Positions 34,835 to 46,425 of a stretch of DNA of 64,000 bases are shown here, in pieces. Within the stretch, counting starts at the first letter, position 1. The number at the start of each line of letters is the position of its first letter. Origin of the DNA: Pseudomonas sp. B20(2017) (GTDB lineage: Bacteria; Pseudomonadota; Gammaproteobacteria; Pseudomonadales; Pseudomonadaceae); assembly GCF_002113125.1 (NCBI RefSeq), contig NZ_NEJP01000004.1, positions 124,001 to 188,000 of the forward strand. The letters are read 5' to 3'. The notes under the pieces were generated by a model, which was not told where the DNA came from, searched no databases, and was given only the letters and a program-made list of their open reading frames with translations. Position numbers and translations under genes: made by a program.

Positions 34835-35761
34835 GTGAGCGAGCGTTCCAGCCATTGGCAATTGCAGACCATCGTCAGCCAGCTGCGTACCGCGCGGGAT
34901 CAGTGGCGTGCACAAAATGGCCGTGCTTCCGGCGAGCAGGGCGGGCGCGAATTGCCGTCCCGTGATGCGATGGCGCAGATCCTTGAAGCCTTGTGCGGCG
35001 CGTTGTTCCCGATGCGTCTGGGTCCGGTGGATCTGCGTGAAGAGAGCGAGGACTTTTACGTCGGCCACACCCTCGACGTCGCCTTGAATGCGCTGCTGGC
35101 CCAGGCACGACTGGAACTGCGTTACGTTGCCCGTCACAGTGCCCAGGCCGACACTGAAGTCGAGGCGCAGGCGATCAGGATCATCCAGGATTTCGCCCTC
35201 GCGTTGCCGGGCCTGCGCAGCCTGCTCGACACCGATGTGCTGGCCGCCTACCACGGCGATCCGGCGGCGCGCAGCGTCGATGAAGTGCTGCTGTGCTATC
35301 CGGGGATTCTGGCGGTGATTCACCATCGTCTGGCCCACCATTTGTATCGCGCAGGCCTGCCGCTGCTGGCGCGGATCAGCTCGGAAATCGCCCACTCGGC
35401 GACCGGCATCGATATTCACCCGGGCGCGCAGATCGGCCGCAGTTTCTTCATCGACCATGGGACCGGGGTGGTGATCGGCGAGACCGCGATCATCGGCGAG
35501 CGCGTCAGGATTTATCAGGCCGTGACCCTCGGCGCCAAACGCTTCCCGGCGGACGAGGACGGCCAGTTGCAGAAGGGCCATCCACGCCATCCGATCGTCG
35601 AGGACGACGTGGTGATCTACGCCGGGGCGACGATTCTCGGGCGGATCACCATCGGCAAAGGCTCGACCATCGGCGGCAACGTGTGGCTGACCCGCAGCGT
35701 GCCGGCCGGGTGCAACCTGACCCAGGCCAACCTGCAGCATGATGACGGGACGCAAAAGTAG
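34835..35761 (+). CDS. epsC: Serine O-acetyltransferase EpsC
   Basis: 308 residues from GTG 34835, with GAGGAG upstream. It makes O-acetylserine, the acceptor for sulfide in cysteine synthesis and the inducer precursor for CysB. The C-terminal left-handed beta helix shows hexapeptide repeats: [43 protein letters not shown], then [27 protein letters not shown]. The helical N-terminal part is long, as in the EpsC subgroup. Divergent from dcyD, 190 bp between starts. Confidence 0.92.
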   Translation: MSERSSHWQLQTIVSQLRTARDQWRAQNGRASGEQGGRELPSRDAMAQILEALCGALFPMRLGPVDLREESEDFYVGHTLDVALNALLAQARLELRYVARHSAQADTEVEAQAIRIIQDFALALPGLRSLLDTDVLAAYHGDPAARSVDEVLLCYPGILAVIHHRLAHHLYRAGLPLLARISSEIAHSATGIDIHPGAQIGRSFFIDHGTGVVIGETAIIGERVRIYQAVTLGAKRFPADEDGQLQKGHPRHPIVEDDVVIYAGATILGRITIGKGSTIGGNVWLTRSVPAGCNLTQANLQHDDGTQK

Positions 35762-35792
35762 ATCTTCAGATCTCTTTCTGAATGATCTTGCC

Positions 35793-35861
35793 CCATCGCG
35801 AGCAGGCTCGCTCCCACAGTGGACTGCGTTCCAGATGTGGGAGCGAGCCTGCTCGCGATGG
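35793..35861. repeat. REP doublet
   Basis: CCATCGCGAGCAGGCTCGCT...AGCGAGCCTGCTCGCGATGG, past the end of epsC. Together with the BetI-like site it makes up most of the recognisable content of the 341-bp gap 35762-36102. Confidence 0.85.
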
Positions 35862-35982
35862 GCGTTCACACAAAAACCGATGACTGAACGAATTCACTCA
35901 AACCCCCGTCATACCCCTCCTTAAGCTAGCGTACGAAAGTTACCGCTGAGCCCTGCGATTAGTCCTGAGCGTGCTATCCATG

Positions 35983-36010
35983 TTTAACTTGAACGTTCAT
36001 TCAAGTTAAA
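35983..36010. promoter_or_regulatory. BetI-type operator upstream of betT
   Basis: Perfect 10-bp arms TTTAACTTGA and TCAAGTTAAA around ACGTTCAT; the inner GAACGTTC is itself palindromic. BetI, the choline-responsive TetR repressor, binds similar TTGAACGTTCA-containing sites. It lies 92 bp before the choline transporter start. Confidence 0.65.
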
Positions 36011-36102
36011 CCGGCGGTTCGCTGCCCGCTCACAACAGGAGGCTTGCCTTTGCTGAGTCCGATCATTTCAGCCATTTTCCACCCCCTTGAGGTGCACCGT
36101 TC

Positions 36103-38103
36103 ATGAGTGCATCGTCTACCCCCGCCAGCGGTCTGGTACGGATGAATCCGCCGGTGTTCTGGTTCGCCGCGACGGTGATCCTGCTGTTTGGCCTGACGGT
36201 CATCGCCATGCCGGAACAGGCCGGCGCCTGGCTTCTCGAAGCGCAAAACTGGGCGGCCAACACGGTCGGCTGGTACTACATGCTCGCGATGACCCTGTAT
36301 CTGATCTTCGTGGTGGTCACCGCATTGTCGGGCTACGGCAAGATCAAACTCGGTGCCGACCACGACGAACCCGAATTCAGTTACCTGTCCTGGGCCGGCA
36401 TGCTGTTCGCCGCCGGGATCAGCATCACGCTGTTTTTCTTCTGCGTGTCCGAACCGCTGACCCACATGCTCCAGCCGCCCCAAGGCGAGGCCGGCACCGC
36501 GGAGGCGGCGCGTCAGGCGATGCAGATTCTGTTTCTGCACTGGGGCCTGCACGGCTGGGGCGTGTTCGCCTTTGTCGGGATGGCGCTGGCGTATTTCGCC
36601 TACCGGCATAACCTGCCGCTGGCCCTGCGTTCGGCGCTGTACCCGCTGATCGGCAAGCGTATCAACGGCCCCATCGGCTACGCCGTGGACGGCTTCGGCA
36701 TCATCGCCACGGTGTTCGGCCTCGGTGCGGACATGGGCTTCGGCGTGCTCCATCTCAACTCCGGACTGGATTACCTGTTCGGCATCGCTCACACCCAGTG
36801 GATTCAGGTCGGCCTGATCACGCTGATGATGGGCGCGGCGATCATCGTCGCCGTTTCCGGAGTGGATAAAGGCGTGCGGGTCATGTCCGACATCAACATG
36901 CTGTTGGCCTGTGCGCTGCTGCTGTTCGTGTTGTTCGCCGGCCCCACCCAGCATTTGCTCAACACCCTGATCCAGAACCTCGGCGACTACCTCGGCGCCT
37001 TGCCGATGAAGAGTTTCGACCTCTACGCCTACGACAAACCGAGCGACTGGCTCGGCGGCTGGACGGTGTTTTACTGGGCCTGGTGGATCGCGTGGTCGCC
37101 GTTCGTGGGTCTGTTCATCGCACGAATTTCCCGTGGCCGGACCATCCGTGAATTTGTCTTCGGTGTGCTGCTGATTCCGCTCGGTTTCACCCTGGCGTGG
37201 ATGTCGATTTTCGGCAACAGCGCCATCGACCAGGTGCTCAATCACGGTATGTCGGCGCTGGGCATGTCGGCTCTCGACAACCCGTCGATGACCCTCTACC
37301 TGCTTCTGGAAACCTACCCGTGGAGCAAGACCGTCATCGCGGTGACGGTGTTCATCAGCTTCGTGTTCTTCGTCACCTCCGCCGACTCTGGCACCGTGGT
37401 GCTCTCGACCCTGTCGGCCAAGGGCGGCAATCCGGATGAAGACGGGCCGAAATGGCTGCGGGTGTTCTGGGGGGCGATGACCGCGCTGGTAACCAGTGCG
37501 CTGCTGTTCTCCGGCAGCATCGATGCACTGAAGTCGGCGGTGGTGCTGACCTCGCTGCCGTTCTCGATGATTCTGCTGCTGATGATGTGGGGCCTGCACA
37601 AGGCGTTCTATCTGGAGTCGCAGAAGCAGATCGCGCAACTGCATTCGCTGGCACCGGTGTCCGGTTCACGGCGTGGCAAGGGCGGCTGGCGCCAGCGCCT
37701 GAGCCAGGCCGTGCACTTCCCGTCGCGCGACGAGGTGTACCGCTTCATGGACACCACGGTGAAACCGGCCATCGAAGAAGTGACGGCAGTGTTCGCCGAG
37801 AAAGGCCTGAACGTGGTCACCCAACCGGATCCGGCGCACGACAGCGTCAGCCTGGAAATCGGTCACGGCGAGCAGCATCCGTTCATCTATCAGGTGCAGA
37901 TGCGCGGTTACTTCACTCCGTCGTTCGCCCGTGGTGGCATGGGCTCCAAGCAGCTCAACAATCGCCGCTACTACCGCGCCGAAGTGCATCTGAGCGAGGG
38001 TAGTCAGGACTACGATCTGGTCGGTTACACGAAAGAGCAGATCATCAACGACATCCTCGACCAGTACGAACGGCACATGCAGTTCCTGCATCTGGTGCGT
38101 TGA
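36103..38103 (+). CDS. betT: Choline/betaine BCCT transporter BetT
   Basis: A 666-residue secondary transporter with about 12 membrane helices. It carries the BCCT signature FYWAWWIAWSPFVGLFIARISRGRTIREF, GWGVFAFVGMALAYFAYR and SADSGTVVLSTLSAKG. The cytoplasmic C-terminal tail from about residue 510 is long (PSRDEVYRFMDTTVKPAIEEV, DQYERHMQFLHLVR), as in osmotically regulated BetT. Imported choline would feed glycine betaine synthesis. GAGGTG precedes ATG 36103, and the BetI-like site lies upstream. No betIBA genes are in the window. Confidence 0.93.
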   Translation: MSASSTPASGLVRMNPPVFWFAATVILLFGLTVIAMPEQAGAWLLEAQNWAANTVGWYYMLAMTLYLIFVVVTALSGYGKIKLGADHDEPEFSYLSWAGMLFAAGISITLFFFCVSEPLTHMLQPPQGEAGTAEAARQAMQILFLHWGLHGWGVFAFVGMALAYFAYRHNLPLALRSALYPLIGKRINGPIGYAVDGFGIIATVFGLGADMGFGVLHLNSGLDYLFGIAHTQWIQVGLITLMMGAAIIVAVSGVDKGVRVMSDINMLLACALLLFVLFAGPTQHLLNTLIQNLGDYLGALPMKSFDLYAYDKPSDWLGGWTVFYWAWWIAWSPFVGLFIARISRGRTIREFVFGVLLIPLGFTLAWMSIFGNSAIDQVLNHGMSALGMSALDNPSMTLYLLLETYPWSKTVIAVTVFISFVFFVTSADSGTVVLSTLSAKGGNPDEDGPKWLRVFWGAMTALVTSALLFSGSIDALKSAVVLTSLPFSMILLLMMWGLHKAFYLESQKQIAQLHSLAPVSGSRRGKGGWRQRLSQAVHFPSRDEVYRFMDTTVKPAIEEVTAVFAEKGLNVVTQPDPAHDSVSLEIGHGEQHPFIYQVQMRGYFTPSFARGGMGSKQLNNRRYYRAEVHLSEGSQDYDLVGYTKEQIINDILDQYERHMQFLHLVR

Positions 38104-38127
38104 TCGGGGCAGGGCGCCGGGACGCTT

Positions 38128-38388
38128 TCAGGTCTCGGCGCTCAGCACCATGAACAACACCATCGCCGCCAGCGGCACGCCATACACGGCGCTGCCGATC
38201 GCAATCTCCGACCCCAACGGCTGCCCGGCATGCACCACGCCGACCGCACCATTGATCACCGTCAACGCCAGCCACAACGCCGCGAAACCATAGGCCAGCG
38301 TCTGCCGACTGAAGCCGATGCGCTCGCCGATGTAAAACATCAGCGCCAGCAGTATCAGGCCGAAGAAGATGATGATTGCGGTGTGCAT
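38128..38388 (-). CDS. Small three-helix membrane protein
   Basis: 86 residues with three predicted membrane helices: AIIIFFGLILLALMFYIG, TLAYGFAALWLALTVINGAVG and GSAVYGVPLAAMVLFMVL. It is convergent with betT, 24 bp apart; an imperfect GC stem lies between them. Function unknown. Confidence 0.7.
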   Translation of the reverse strand: MHTAIIIFFGLILLALMFYIGERIGFSRQTLAYGFAALWLALTVINGAVGVVHAGQPLGSEIAIGSAVYGVPLAAMVLFMVLSAET

Positions 38389-38653
38389 GGTCGGGATCTG
38401 CCTGTGAATGAGTCGTCCTGGCTTTGCTCACGTTGAGCATAGGCCAGCTGTCAGCCTCATGTCGTTCGACACATCTCGGCACGTATCTATCTGTTTATGT
38501 GGGCCGCGTGTCAGGCGCGCTCACCGCCGATCTGGCCATTAAACACGTGTCTGCCTGGTAGGCTAATATTTGTCCGAGTGTGTATCGTGTGTATTTGGCG
38601 CAGCATCCAGCTCCTAAAGTACGCGGCTCTTGCTGTCGAACAGGACGAAGGAA

Positions 38654-38836
38654 ATGCGTAGTCGGGAAATGATCAGGATGATCGAGGAGGATGGATGGTA
38701 TCTGGTCGCCGTCAAAGGCAGTCACCACCAATACAAACATCCGGGCAAGCCAGGGAGGGTGACGATCAAGCATCCGGATTCAGATCTTCCCAAGGGTACG
38801 ATCAACAGCATCTTGAAACAGGCGGGTTTGAAATGA
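38654..38836 (+). CDS. hicA: HicA-type mRNA interferase toxin
   Basis: 60 residues from ATG 38654 (MRSREMIRMIEEDGWYLV), with GAAGGAA upstream. It has the HicA double-stranded-RNA-binding fold with the catalytic His in VKGSHHQYKHPGKPGRVTIKHP and PKGTINSILKQAG. It cuts mRNA when unbalanced by HicB. Toxin first, antitoxin second, is the usual order. Confidence 0.92.
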   Translation: MRSREMIRMIEEDGWYLVAVKGSHHQYKHPGKPGRVTIKHPDSDLPKGTINSILKQAGLK

Positions 38837-38895
38837 AGCCCGTGATTGGAAATGAAAGTCCGTTTATGGACATGTCAGAGGAAGGACTCACTTAC

Positions 38896-39297
38896 ATGAA
38901 ATTCCCGGTCGTTCTGCACAAGGATGCCGACTCAGACTACGGAGTGATTATCCCGGATGTACCCGGGTGCTTCTCCGCAGGCACTACGGTAGCCGAAGCA
39001 TTTGACAACACTCAGGAGGCACTGGCCTTGCACTATGAGGGACTGGTCGCTGATGGCGCACCGTTGCCTCGGGTTCAGGACATTGATGCCCATCTCGAGA
39101 ATCCGGATTACGCCGGCGGTATCTGGGGTGTGGTCGAGTTTGATATCACACCCTATTTCGGTAAGTCGGTGCGCTTCAACGCTACGCTGCCGGAACAGTT
39201 GCTGGAGCGTATCGATCAGACGGTTCGGCGTGATCAGCGGTACAGTTCCCGCTCCGGATTTTTGGCCGCTGCTGCCTTGCGCGAATTGTCGGCTTAA
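38896..39297 (+). CDS. hicB: HicB-type antitoxin
   Basis: 133 residues from ATG 38896 (MKFPVVLHKDADSDYGVII). The preceding GAGGAAGGA supports this start, though an in-frame ATG at 38833 overlaps the hicA stop and would add 21 residues. Residues 1-60 are the RNase H-like HicB fold (PDVPGCFSAGTTVAEAFDNTQEAL). The C-terminus (RFNATLPEQLLERIDQTV, SRSGFLAAAALREL) is a ribbon-helix-helix DNA-binding domain for autorepression. Confidence 0.9.
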   Translation: MKFPVVLHKDADSDYGVIIPDVPGCFSAGTTVAEAFDNTQEALALHYEGLVADGAPLPRVQDIDAHLENPDYAGGIWGVVEFDITPYFGKSVRFNATLPEQLLERIDQTVRRDQRYSSRSGFLAAAALRELSA

Positions 39298-39318
39298 GGC
39301 TGATTTACAGGATTTGGG

Positions 39319-40356
39319 TCAGGTACTTTCCCGCTCAATAATCGTGCACTGCAGCAGATTCAACCGCTGCACCTCATCGCTCGGCAACACGCCAAGGCTT
39401 TCCAGCACTCGCGTCGCCGCCAGTACGCCGATCTCCAGCGCCGGCGGTTTGATGGTGCTCAGGCTCGGCAGCAGCATCTCGGCGAACGGGTAGTTGCCGA
39501 AGCCGAGGACGGCGCAGTCCTCGGGGATCTTGAGGCCGGCGCGTTGCCCGGCGAGCAGGCCGCCGGCGGCGAGGTTGTCGTTGGCGAAGATAATAGCGTC
39601 AGGGCGCGGCGAGGCGTTCATCAGCGCTTCCATCGCTTGCTTACCGGCCTCGAACGGGGCGCGATTGGCGTCCGGTGCGAATATCCACGGTTCCAGACCC
39701 AACTCGCGGACGGTCGCGGCATAGCCGTCGCGGCGTTCCAGTGCGCTGAAGTCGCCGGGTGCGCTGTTCTGTACGAAGGCGATGCGTCGATAGCCTTTGC
39801 CGTGCAGATAGCGAGCGGCGCTGACCCCCACTTCAAAGTGCGAAAAACCGATCTGCATCGGCTCTCGATCTGGTTGGTAATCCCAGGTTTCGATCACGGG
39901 GATATCCGCTTCGGCGAGCATCTTTTCCGTGCCCACGCTGTGGAAGTGACTGGTGACCACCAGCGCTGCCGGCGACCAGCCGAGGAATGCCCGCACTGCG
40001 TTTTCTTCCTGCTCGGTGCTGAAGTAACTCGATGCCAGAAGAAGCTGATAACCGTGATGGCTGAGGGTGTCGCTGAAGCCCTGAATGGTGTTGGCGAAGA
40101 TCGGCCCGGAGATGTTCGGGATCACCATGCCGACGATTTTCCCCCGCGCCGAGGCGAGCCCGCCGGCCACCAGATTCGGCACGTAACCCAGTTCGGCGAC
40201 CACCGCCGCGATCCGTTCGCGGCGTTCGGGCGAGACCTGTTCCGGCTGGTTGAAGTAGCGCGACACGGTGATCGCCGAAACACCGGCCTGGCGCGCCACC
40301 GCGTTGAGGGTCACGCGACCGGCGCCACGGCGTTTGCGGGGCTTTTCTTCGCTCAA
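39319..40356 (-). CDS. LacI-family transcriptional regulator
   Basis: 345 residues from TTG 40356, the start best served by a ribosome site (AGAAGGA, 7 bases); a TTG at 40380 is an alternative. The LacI helix-turn-helix is VTLNAVARQAGVSAITVSRYFNQPEQVSPERRERI, followed by the periplasmic-binding-protein-like effector domain (VGMVIPNISGPIFANTIQGF, PDAIIFANDNLAAGGLLAGQ). It resembles the GntR gluconate group. Divergent from a TonB-dependent receptor with a perfect LacI-type operator between them, so it very probably represses that receptor and itself. Inducer unknown. Confidence 0.88.
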   Translation of the reverse strand: MSEEKPRKRRGAGRVTLNAVARQAGVSAITVSRYFNQPEQVSPERRERIAAVVAELGYVPNLVAGGLASARGKIVGMVIPNISGPIFANTIQGFSDTLSHHGYQLLLASSYFSTEQEENAVRAFLGWSPAALVVTSHFHSVGTEKMLAEADIPVIETWDYQPDREPMQIGFSHFEVGVSAARYLHGKGYRRIAFVQNSAPGDFSALERRDGYAATVRELGLEPWIFAPDANRAPFEAGKQAMEALMNASPRPDAIIFANDNLAAGGLLAGQRAGLKIPEDCAVLGFGNYPFAEMLLPSLSTIKPPALEIGVLAATRVLESLGVLPSDEVQRLNLLQCTIIEREST

Positions 40357-40443
40357 GGCTCGATCCTTCTTAAAAACCAAAACGCATATAAAAGTAATTT
40401 TTCAGTATTGGACGGTCTATGTCCGGCTTGCCAATACTGGTGA

Positions 40444-40457
40444 TGTTAGCGCTAACA
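40444..40457. promoter_or_regulatory. LacI-type operator
   Basis: TGTTAGCGCTAACA, a perfect 14-bp palindrome with the central CG step typical of LacI/GntR/GalR operators, located between the divergent LacI-family regulator and receptor genes. Confidence 0.8.
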
Positions 40458-40562
40458 AAGCGCCTTGTCTGCTACTCGCTCGAGCGAATGCCCAAGACAT
40501 CGAGACAGGCGCTGTCGTCGCGGAACGGCAGCGGTTCAGGGCAACTTTTCGAGCGGGCAAAC

Positions 40563-42788
<2,226 letters not shown>

Positions 42789-42789
42789 G

Positions 42790-44109
42790 ATGAGCAGACA
42801 GCTGAAACTCGGCGCGTTCCTCATGGCCACCGGGCATCACGTCGCCGCGTGGCGCCATCCGGATGTACCGGCCAACGCCGGGCTGGATTTCGCCCATTAC
42901 AAACGCCTGGCGCAGATTGCCGAGGCGGCGAAGTTCGACACCTTGTTCGTCGCCGACAGCGTCGCCGCCCCGACCCAGGACATCGCCAGCCGCATGGCCC
43001 GTTCGGATCACTTCGAACCGCTGACATTGCTCTCGGCTTTGAGCGCAGTGACCGAACACATAGGCCTGATCGCCACCGCCACCACCAGCTACAACGAGCC
43101 ATACCATGTGGCGCGTAAATTCGCGTCCCTCGATCACCTGTCCGGCGGGCGAGCGGGATGGAATCTGGTGACCTCGGACAACGCCGCCGAAGCGCAGAAT
43201 TTCGGCCGCGACGAACACATCGGCCATGCCGAACGCTACAGCCGCGCCCGGGAATTTCATCAGGTGGTCACCGGGCTCTGGGACAGTTGGCAGGACGACG
43301 CCTTCATTCGCGACAAAGCCAGCGGCGCGTATTACGACCCGGAAAAACTGCATGTGCTGGATCACGTCGGCGAGCACTTCCGGGTCAAGGGCCCGCTGAA
43401 CGTCGCGCGTTCGCCACAGGGTCAGCCGGTGATCGTGCAGGCCGGCTCGTCGGAAACCGGACGTGAACTGGCGGCGCAGACGGCCGAAGTGGTGTTCACC
43501 GCGCAGACCTCACTGGCCAGCGCCCAGGCGTTTTACGCCGACCTCAAGGGGCGCTTGCCGAAGTACGGGCGCAGCGCCGATTCGCTGAAAATCATGCCCG
43601 GCGTGTTTGTCGTGGTGGGGCAGACGGAAGCCGAAGCGCAGGAAAAATGTGAAACGTTTCAGCAATTGGTCGAACCCGAGGTTGGCGTCGCCCTGCTTGG
43701 GCGTATGCTGGGCAACTTCGATCTGTCGAAGTATCCGCTGGACGGGCCGTTGCCGGAGTTGCCGTTGACCGACAGCGGCCAGCAGAGCCGACAGACGCTG
43801 CTGACCGAACTGGCCGGCCGGGAGCATCTGACCCTGGCCGAACTGGGTCGCAGAATCGCCGGTGGTCGCGGGCATTACAGCGTCGTCGGCACACCGTCGC
43901 AGATTGCCGACCGTTTGCAGGAATGGTTCGAGCAGGGCGCGGCGGATGGCTTCAACGTGCTGGTGCCACACCTGCCCGGAGGGCTCGAAGACTTCGCCAA
44001 TGGCGTGGTCCCGGAACTGCAACGGCGCGGGCTGTTCAGAACCGGATACGAGGGCCGGACCTTGCGCCAGAACCTTGGCCTCGCCCGGCCCGGCAACAGA
44101 TTTGCCTGA
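42790..44109 (+). CDS. LLM-class FMNH2-dependent monooxygenase (second)
   Basis: 439 residues of the NtaA/SnaA/DszA group: RQLKLGAFLMATGHHVAAWRHP, FDTLFVADSVAAP, ASLDHLSGGRAGWNLVTSDNAAEAQNFG, PVIVQAGSSETGRELAAQTAEVVF and a C-terminal PELQRRGLFRTGYEGRTLRQNLG. It needs reduced flavin from a separate reductase. Cotranscribed with the receptor and under likely LacI-family control, so its substrate is probably imported by that receptor. It differs clearly from the LLM enzyme at 25796-27148. Confidence 0.88.
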   Translation: MSRQLKLGAFLMATGHHVAAWRHPDVPANAGLDFAHYKRLAQIAEAAKFDTLFVADSVAAPTQDIASRMARSDHFEPLTLLSALSAVTEHIGLIATATTSYNEPYHVARKFASLDHLSGGRAGWNLVTSDNAAEAQNFGRDEHIGHAERYSRAREFHQVVTGLWDSWQDDAFIRDKASGAYYDPEKLHVLDHVGEHFRVKGPLNVARSPQGQPVIVQAGSSETGRELAAQTAEVVFTAQTSLASAQAFYADLKGRLPKYGRSADSLKIMPGVFVVVGQTEAEAQEKCETFQQLVEPEVGVALLGRMLGNFDLSKYPLDGPLPELPLTDSGQQSRQTLLTELAGREHLTLAELGRRIAGGRGHYSVVGTPSQIADRLQEWFEQGAADGFNVLVPHLPGGLEDFANGVVPELQRRGLFRTGYEGRTLRQNLGLARPGNRFA

Positions 44110-44123
44110 CCGCTTTGCGGTCA

Positions 44124-44187
44124 ATCGCCAGCAGGCTGGCACCCACAGGAGAACGCGTTTCCATGTGGGAGCCAGCCTGCTGGCGAT
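44124..44187. repeat. REP doublet
   Basis: ATCGCCAGCAGGCTGGCACC...GGAGCCAGCCTGCTGGCGAT, between the LLM monooxygenase and the aldo/keto reductase. Confidence 0.85.
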
Positions 44188-44240
44188 AAGGTCGGAGCGA
44201 CCTTCAGAGTTTTCAGACAAGACCGACAAGAGAGGATTCG

Positions 44241-45278
44241 ATGACTTACACCGCTGCCGAAAACCGCTATGACTCCATCCCTTACCGCCGCGTCGGACGC
44301 AGCGGTCTGGTGCTGCCGGCGCTGTCCCTGGGCCTGTGGCACAACTTCGGCGACAGCACGCCGATCGACACCCAGCGCGCGTTGCTGCGCACGGCGTTCG
44401 ACCTGGGGATCAACCACTTCGACCTGGCCAACAACTACGGCCCGCCCTACGGCAGCGCCGAGACCAATTTCGGTCGCCTGCTGCGCGAAGACTTCAAGCA
44501 GTATCGCGATGAGCTGATCATCTCCAGCAAGGCCGGTTGGGACATGTGGCCCGGCCCTTACGGCCAGGGCGGCGGCTCGCGCAAATATGTGCTGGCCAGC
44601 CTCGACCAGAGCCTGCAACGCCTCGGCCTGGACTATGTGGATATCTTCTATTCGCACCGCTTCGACCCGGACACCCCGCTGGAAGAAACCGCCAGCGCCC
44701 TCGCCACGGCGGTGCAGCAGGGCAAGGCGTTGTACATCGGCATCTCGTCGTACTCCGGCGTAAAAACCCGCGAAATCGCCGCGCTGCTCAAAGAGTGGAA
44801 AGTCCCGCTGCTGATTCACCAACCGGCGTACAACCTGCTCAACCGCTGGGTGGAAAAGGACCTGCTCGACACCACCGACGAACTCGGCACCGGTGTGATT
44901 GCATTCACCCCGCTGGCGCAGGGTCTGCTGACCGACAAATACCTCAACGGCGTGCCGGCGGATGCGCGGGTCAATCGTCCAGGCGGTGGTTCGTTGCAGG
45001 CTTCGCACTTGTCCGAGGCGAACATTGCTCATGTGCGGGCGTTGAATGAAATCGCCAAGCGTCGTGGGCAGAGCCTGGCGCAACTGGCATTGGCGTGGAC
45101 GCTGCGCGATCCTCGGGTGACTTCGGCACTGATCGGTGCGAGCCGGCCGGAGCAGATTGTCGAGAACGTCGGGGCGTTGAAAAACCTGAGTTTCAGTGCG
45201 GAGGAACTGGCGGAGATTGACCGGTTTGCCCAGGAGGGCGGGATCAATCTTTGGGAGAAGCCTTCTACGGCGGAATAA
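44241..45278 (+). CDS. Aldo/keto reductase (YghZ/MgrA-like)
   Basis: A 345-residue NADPH-dependent reductase. It begins YDSIPYRRVGRSGLVLPALSLG and has the catalytic Asp-Tyr in NHFDLANNYGPPYGSAE, Lys in IISSKAGWDMWPGPYG, His in DIFYSHRFDPDTPLEETASAL, and the cofactor segment ALIGASRPEQIVENVGAL. The WPGPYG-GGGSRKY stretch is typical of the L-glyceraldehyde 3-phosphate reductase group. It lies past the receptor-monooxygenase pair on the same strand but behind a REP doublet, so linkage is uncertain. Confidence 0.88.
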   Translation: MTYTAAENRYDSIPYRRVGRSGLVLPALSLGLWHNFGDSTPIDTQRALLRTAFDLGINHFDLANNYGPPYGSAETNFGRLLREDFKQYRDELIISSKAGWDMWPGPYGQGGGSRKYVLASLDQSLQRLGLDYVDIFYSHRFDPDTPLEETASALATAVQQGKALYIGISSYSGVKTREIAALLKEWKVPLLIHQPAYNLLNRWVEKDLLDTTDELGTGVIAFTPLAQGLLTDKYLNGVPADARVNRPGGGSLQASHLSEANIAHVRALNEIAKRRGQSLAQLALAWTLRDPRVTSALIGASRPEQIVENVGALKNLSFSAEELAEIDRFAQEGGINLWEKPSTAE

Positions 45279-45316
45279 GTGCCTGGCGCCGAGTTATTCG
45301 GCGCCTGCTCTGACGC

Positions 45317-45406
45317 TATCGCGGGCAAGCCCGCTCCCACAGGGGCCGAGTCGTACACAAAATCTGCGAACACAGCGGTATTTGTGGGAGCGGGCTTGCC
45401 CGCGAA
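45317..45406. repeat. REP doublet, wide spacing
   Basis: TATCGCGGGCAAGCCCGCTC...GAGCGGGCTTGCCCGCGAA with about 50 bp between arms, filling the gap between the convergent reductase and tauD. Confidence 0.85.
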
Positions 45407-45438
45407 GAGGCCGGCTCAAGCACCAAGGAAATCGGGGC

Positions 45439-46281
45439 CTATTTAAAGAACGGCACATCCCCCAACACCGTAGCCCGCTGCATCACCCGCCGCGCCGGCC
45501 GGTAGTCATCCACCGCGTAATGCTGCGTCACGCGGTTGTCCCAGAACGCGATGTCATCCTTCTGCCAGCGCCAGCGAATGGTGAATTCCGGCCGCGTCGC
45601 ATGCGCGAACAGAAACTTCAAAATCGCTTCGCTCTCGGTCTCCGACAGCTCATTGATCTTCGACGTGAACCCTTCGCTGACGAACAACGAGCGCCGTCCG
45701 CTCACCGGGTGCGTGCGAATCACCGGGTGCGACAGCGGTGGATTCTTGCGCCGCGCCGCTTCCCACTGCGCCAGTGCTTCCGGCGTGTTGCCATAGCGCT
45801 CCAGCGGAAACGAGCGGGTGAAGTCGTGAGTCGCGGTCAGCCCTTCGAGCAGTGCTTTCATTGGCGCCGACAGCGCTTCGTACGCAGCAATCCCGCTGGC
45901 CCACAACGTGTCGCCACCAAATTCCGGCAATAGCTTGGCGCTGAGTACCGCGCCCATGGCCGGGGTCGGCAGGAAGGTCACGTCAGTGTGCCAGATCGCG
46001 TTGTCGCGTACGTCGGTGACGGCGGTGTCGAGGATCAGCACTTCCGGCTGTTCCGGCACGTTCGGGTAGATCGGATGAATGTGCAGGTCGCCGAAGTAGG
46101 CGGCGAAACGCGCCTGCTGCGATGGCTCGATCGGTTGATTGCGGAAGAATAGCACCTGGTATTTGAGCAGTGCCTGCTCGATGGCATCGCGCTGTTCCAG
46201 GTTCAGCGGCTGGCTGATGTCAACGCCGCCGATCTGTGCGCCGAGGGCCGAGCTTAAAGGGGTGATGTTCAGGCTGCTCAT
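45439..46281 (-). CDS. tauD: Taurine dioxygenase TauD
   Basis: A 280-residue Fe(II)/2-oxoglutarate enzyme that oxidises taurine to sulfite and aminoacetaldehyde. ATG 46281 gives [21 protein letters not shown], the standard TauD opening. The iron ligands are H98 and D100 ([10 protein letters not shown]) and H254 ([11 protein letters not shown]); an Arg in RPARRVMQR binds 2-oxoglutarate. It is last of tauABCD, separated from tauC by a REP doublet. Confidence 0.93.
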   Translation of the reverse strand: MSSLNITPLSSALGAQIGGVDISQPLNLEQRDAIEQALLKYQVLFFRNQPIEPSQQARFAAYFGDLHIHPIYPNVPEQPEVLILDTAVTDVRDNAIWHTDVTFLPTPAMGAVLSAKLLPEFGGDTLWASGIAAYEALSAPMKALLEGLTATHDFTRSFPLERYGNTPEALAQWEAARRKNPPLSHPVIRTHPVSGRRSLFVSEGFTSKINELSETESEAILKFLFAHATRPEFTIRWRWQKDDIAFWDNRVTQHYAVDDYRPARRVMQRATVLGDVPFFK

Positions 46282-46317
46282 GGTGGTTCTCTTCAAATTC
46301 TTGGGGGCATGCTTTTG

Positions 46318-46405
46318 GTGGGAGCGAGCTTGCTCGCGAATGCTGAGTGTCAGGCGACAGTGCAGTGACTGATCCGACGCTTTCGCGAGCAAGCTCGCTC
46401 CCACA
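46318..46405. repeat. REP doublet between tauC and tauD
   Basis: GTGGGAGCGAGCTTGCTCGC...GCGAGCAAGCTCGCTCCCAC with about 45 bp between arms, inside the tau operon. Confidence 0.85.
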
Positions 46406-46425
46406 GGTTTTTCACCTGAAGTTTT

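Noticed and set aside
38105..38135. GCGCCGGGAC/GTCTCGGCGC stem between betT and the small membrane protein as a terminator
   Set aside because: The stem has a mismatch, lacks a T-run and runs into the stop codon region of the convergent gene; left as uncertain.
46318..46404. N-terminal extension of tauD through the REP doublet
   Set aside because: The added residues are translated repeat [18 protein letters not shown] at 46281 is the standard TauD start.
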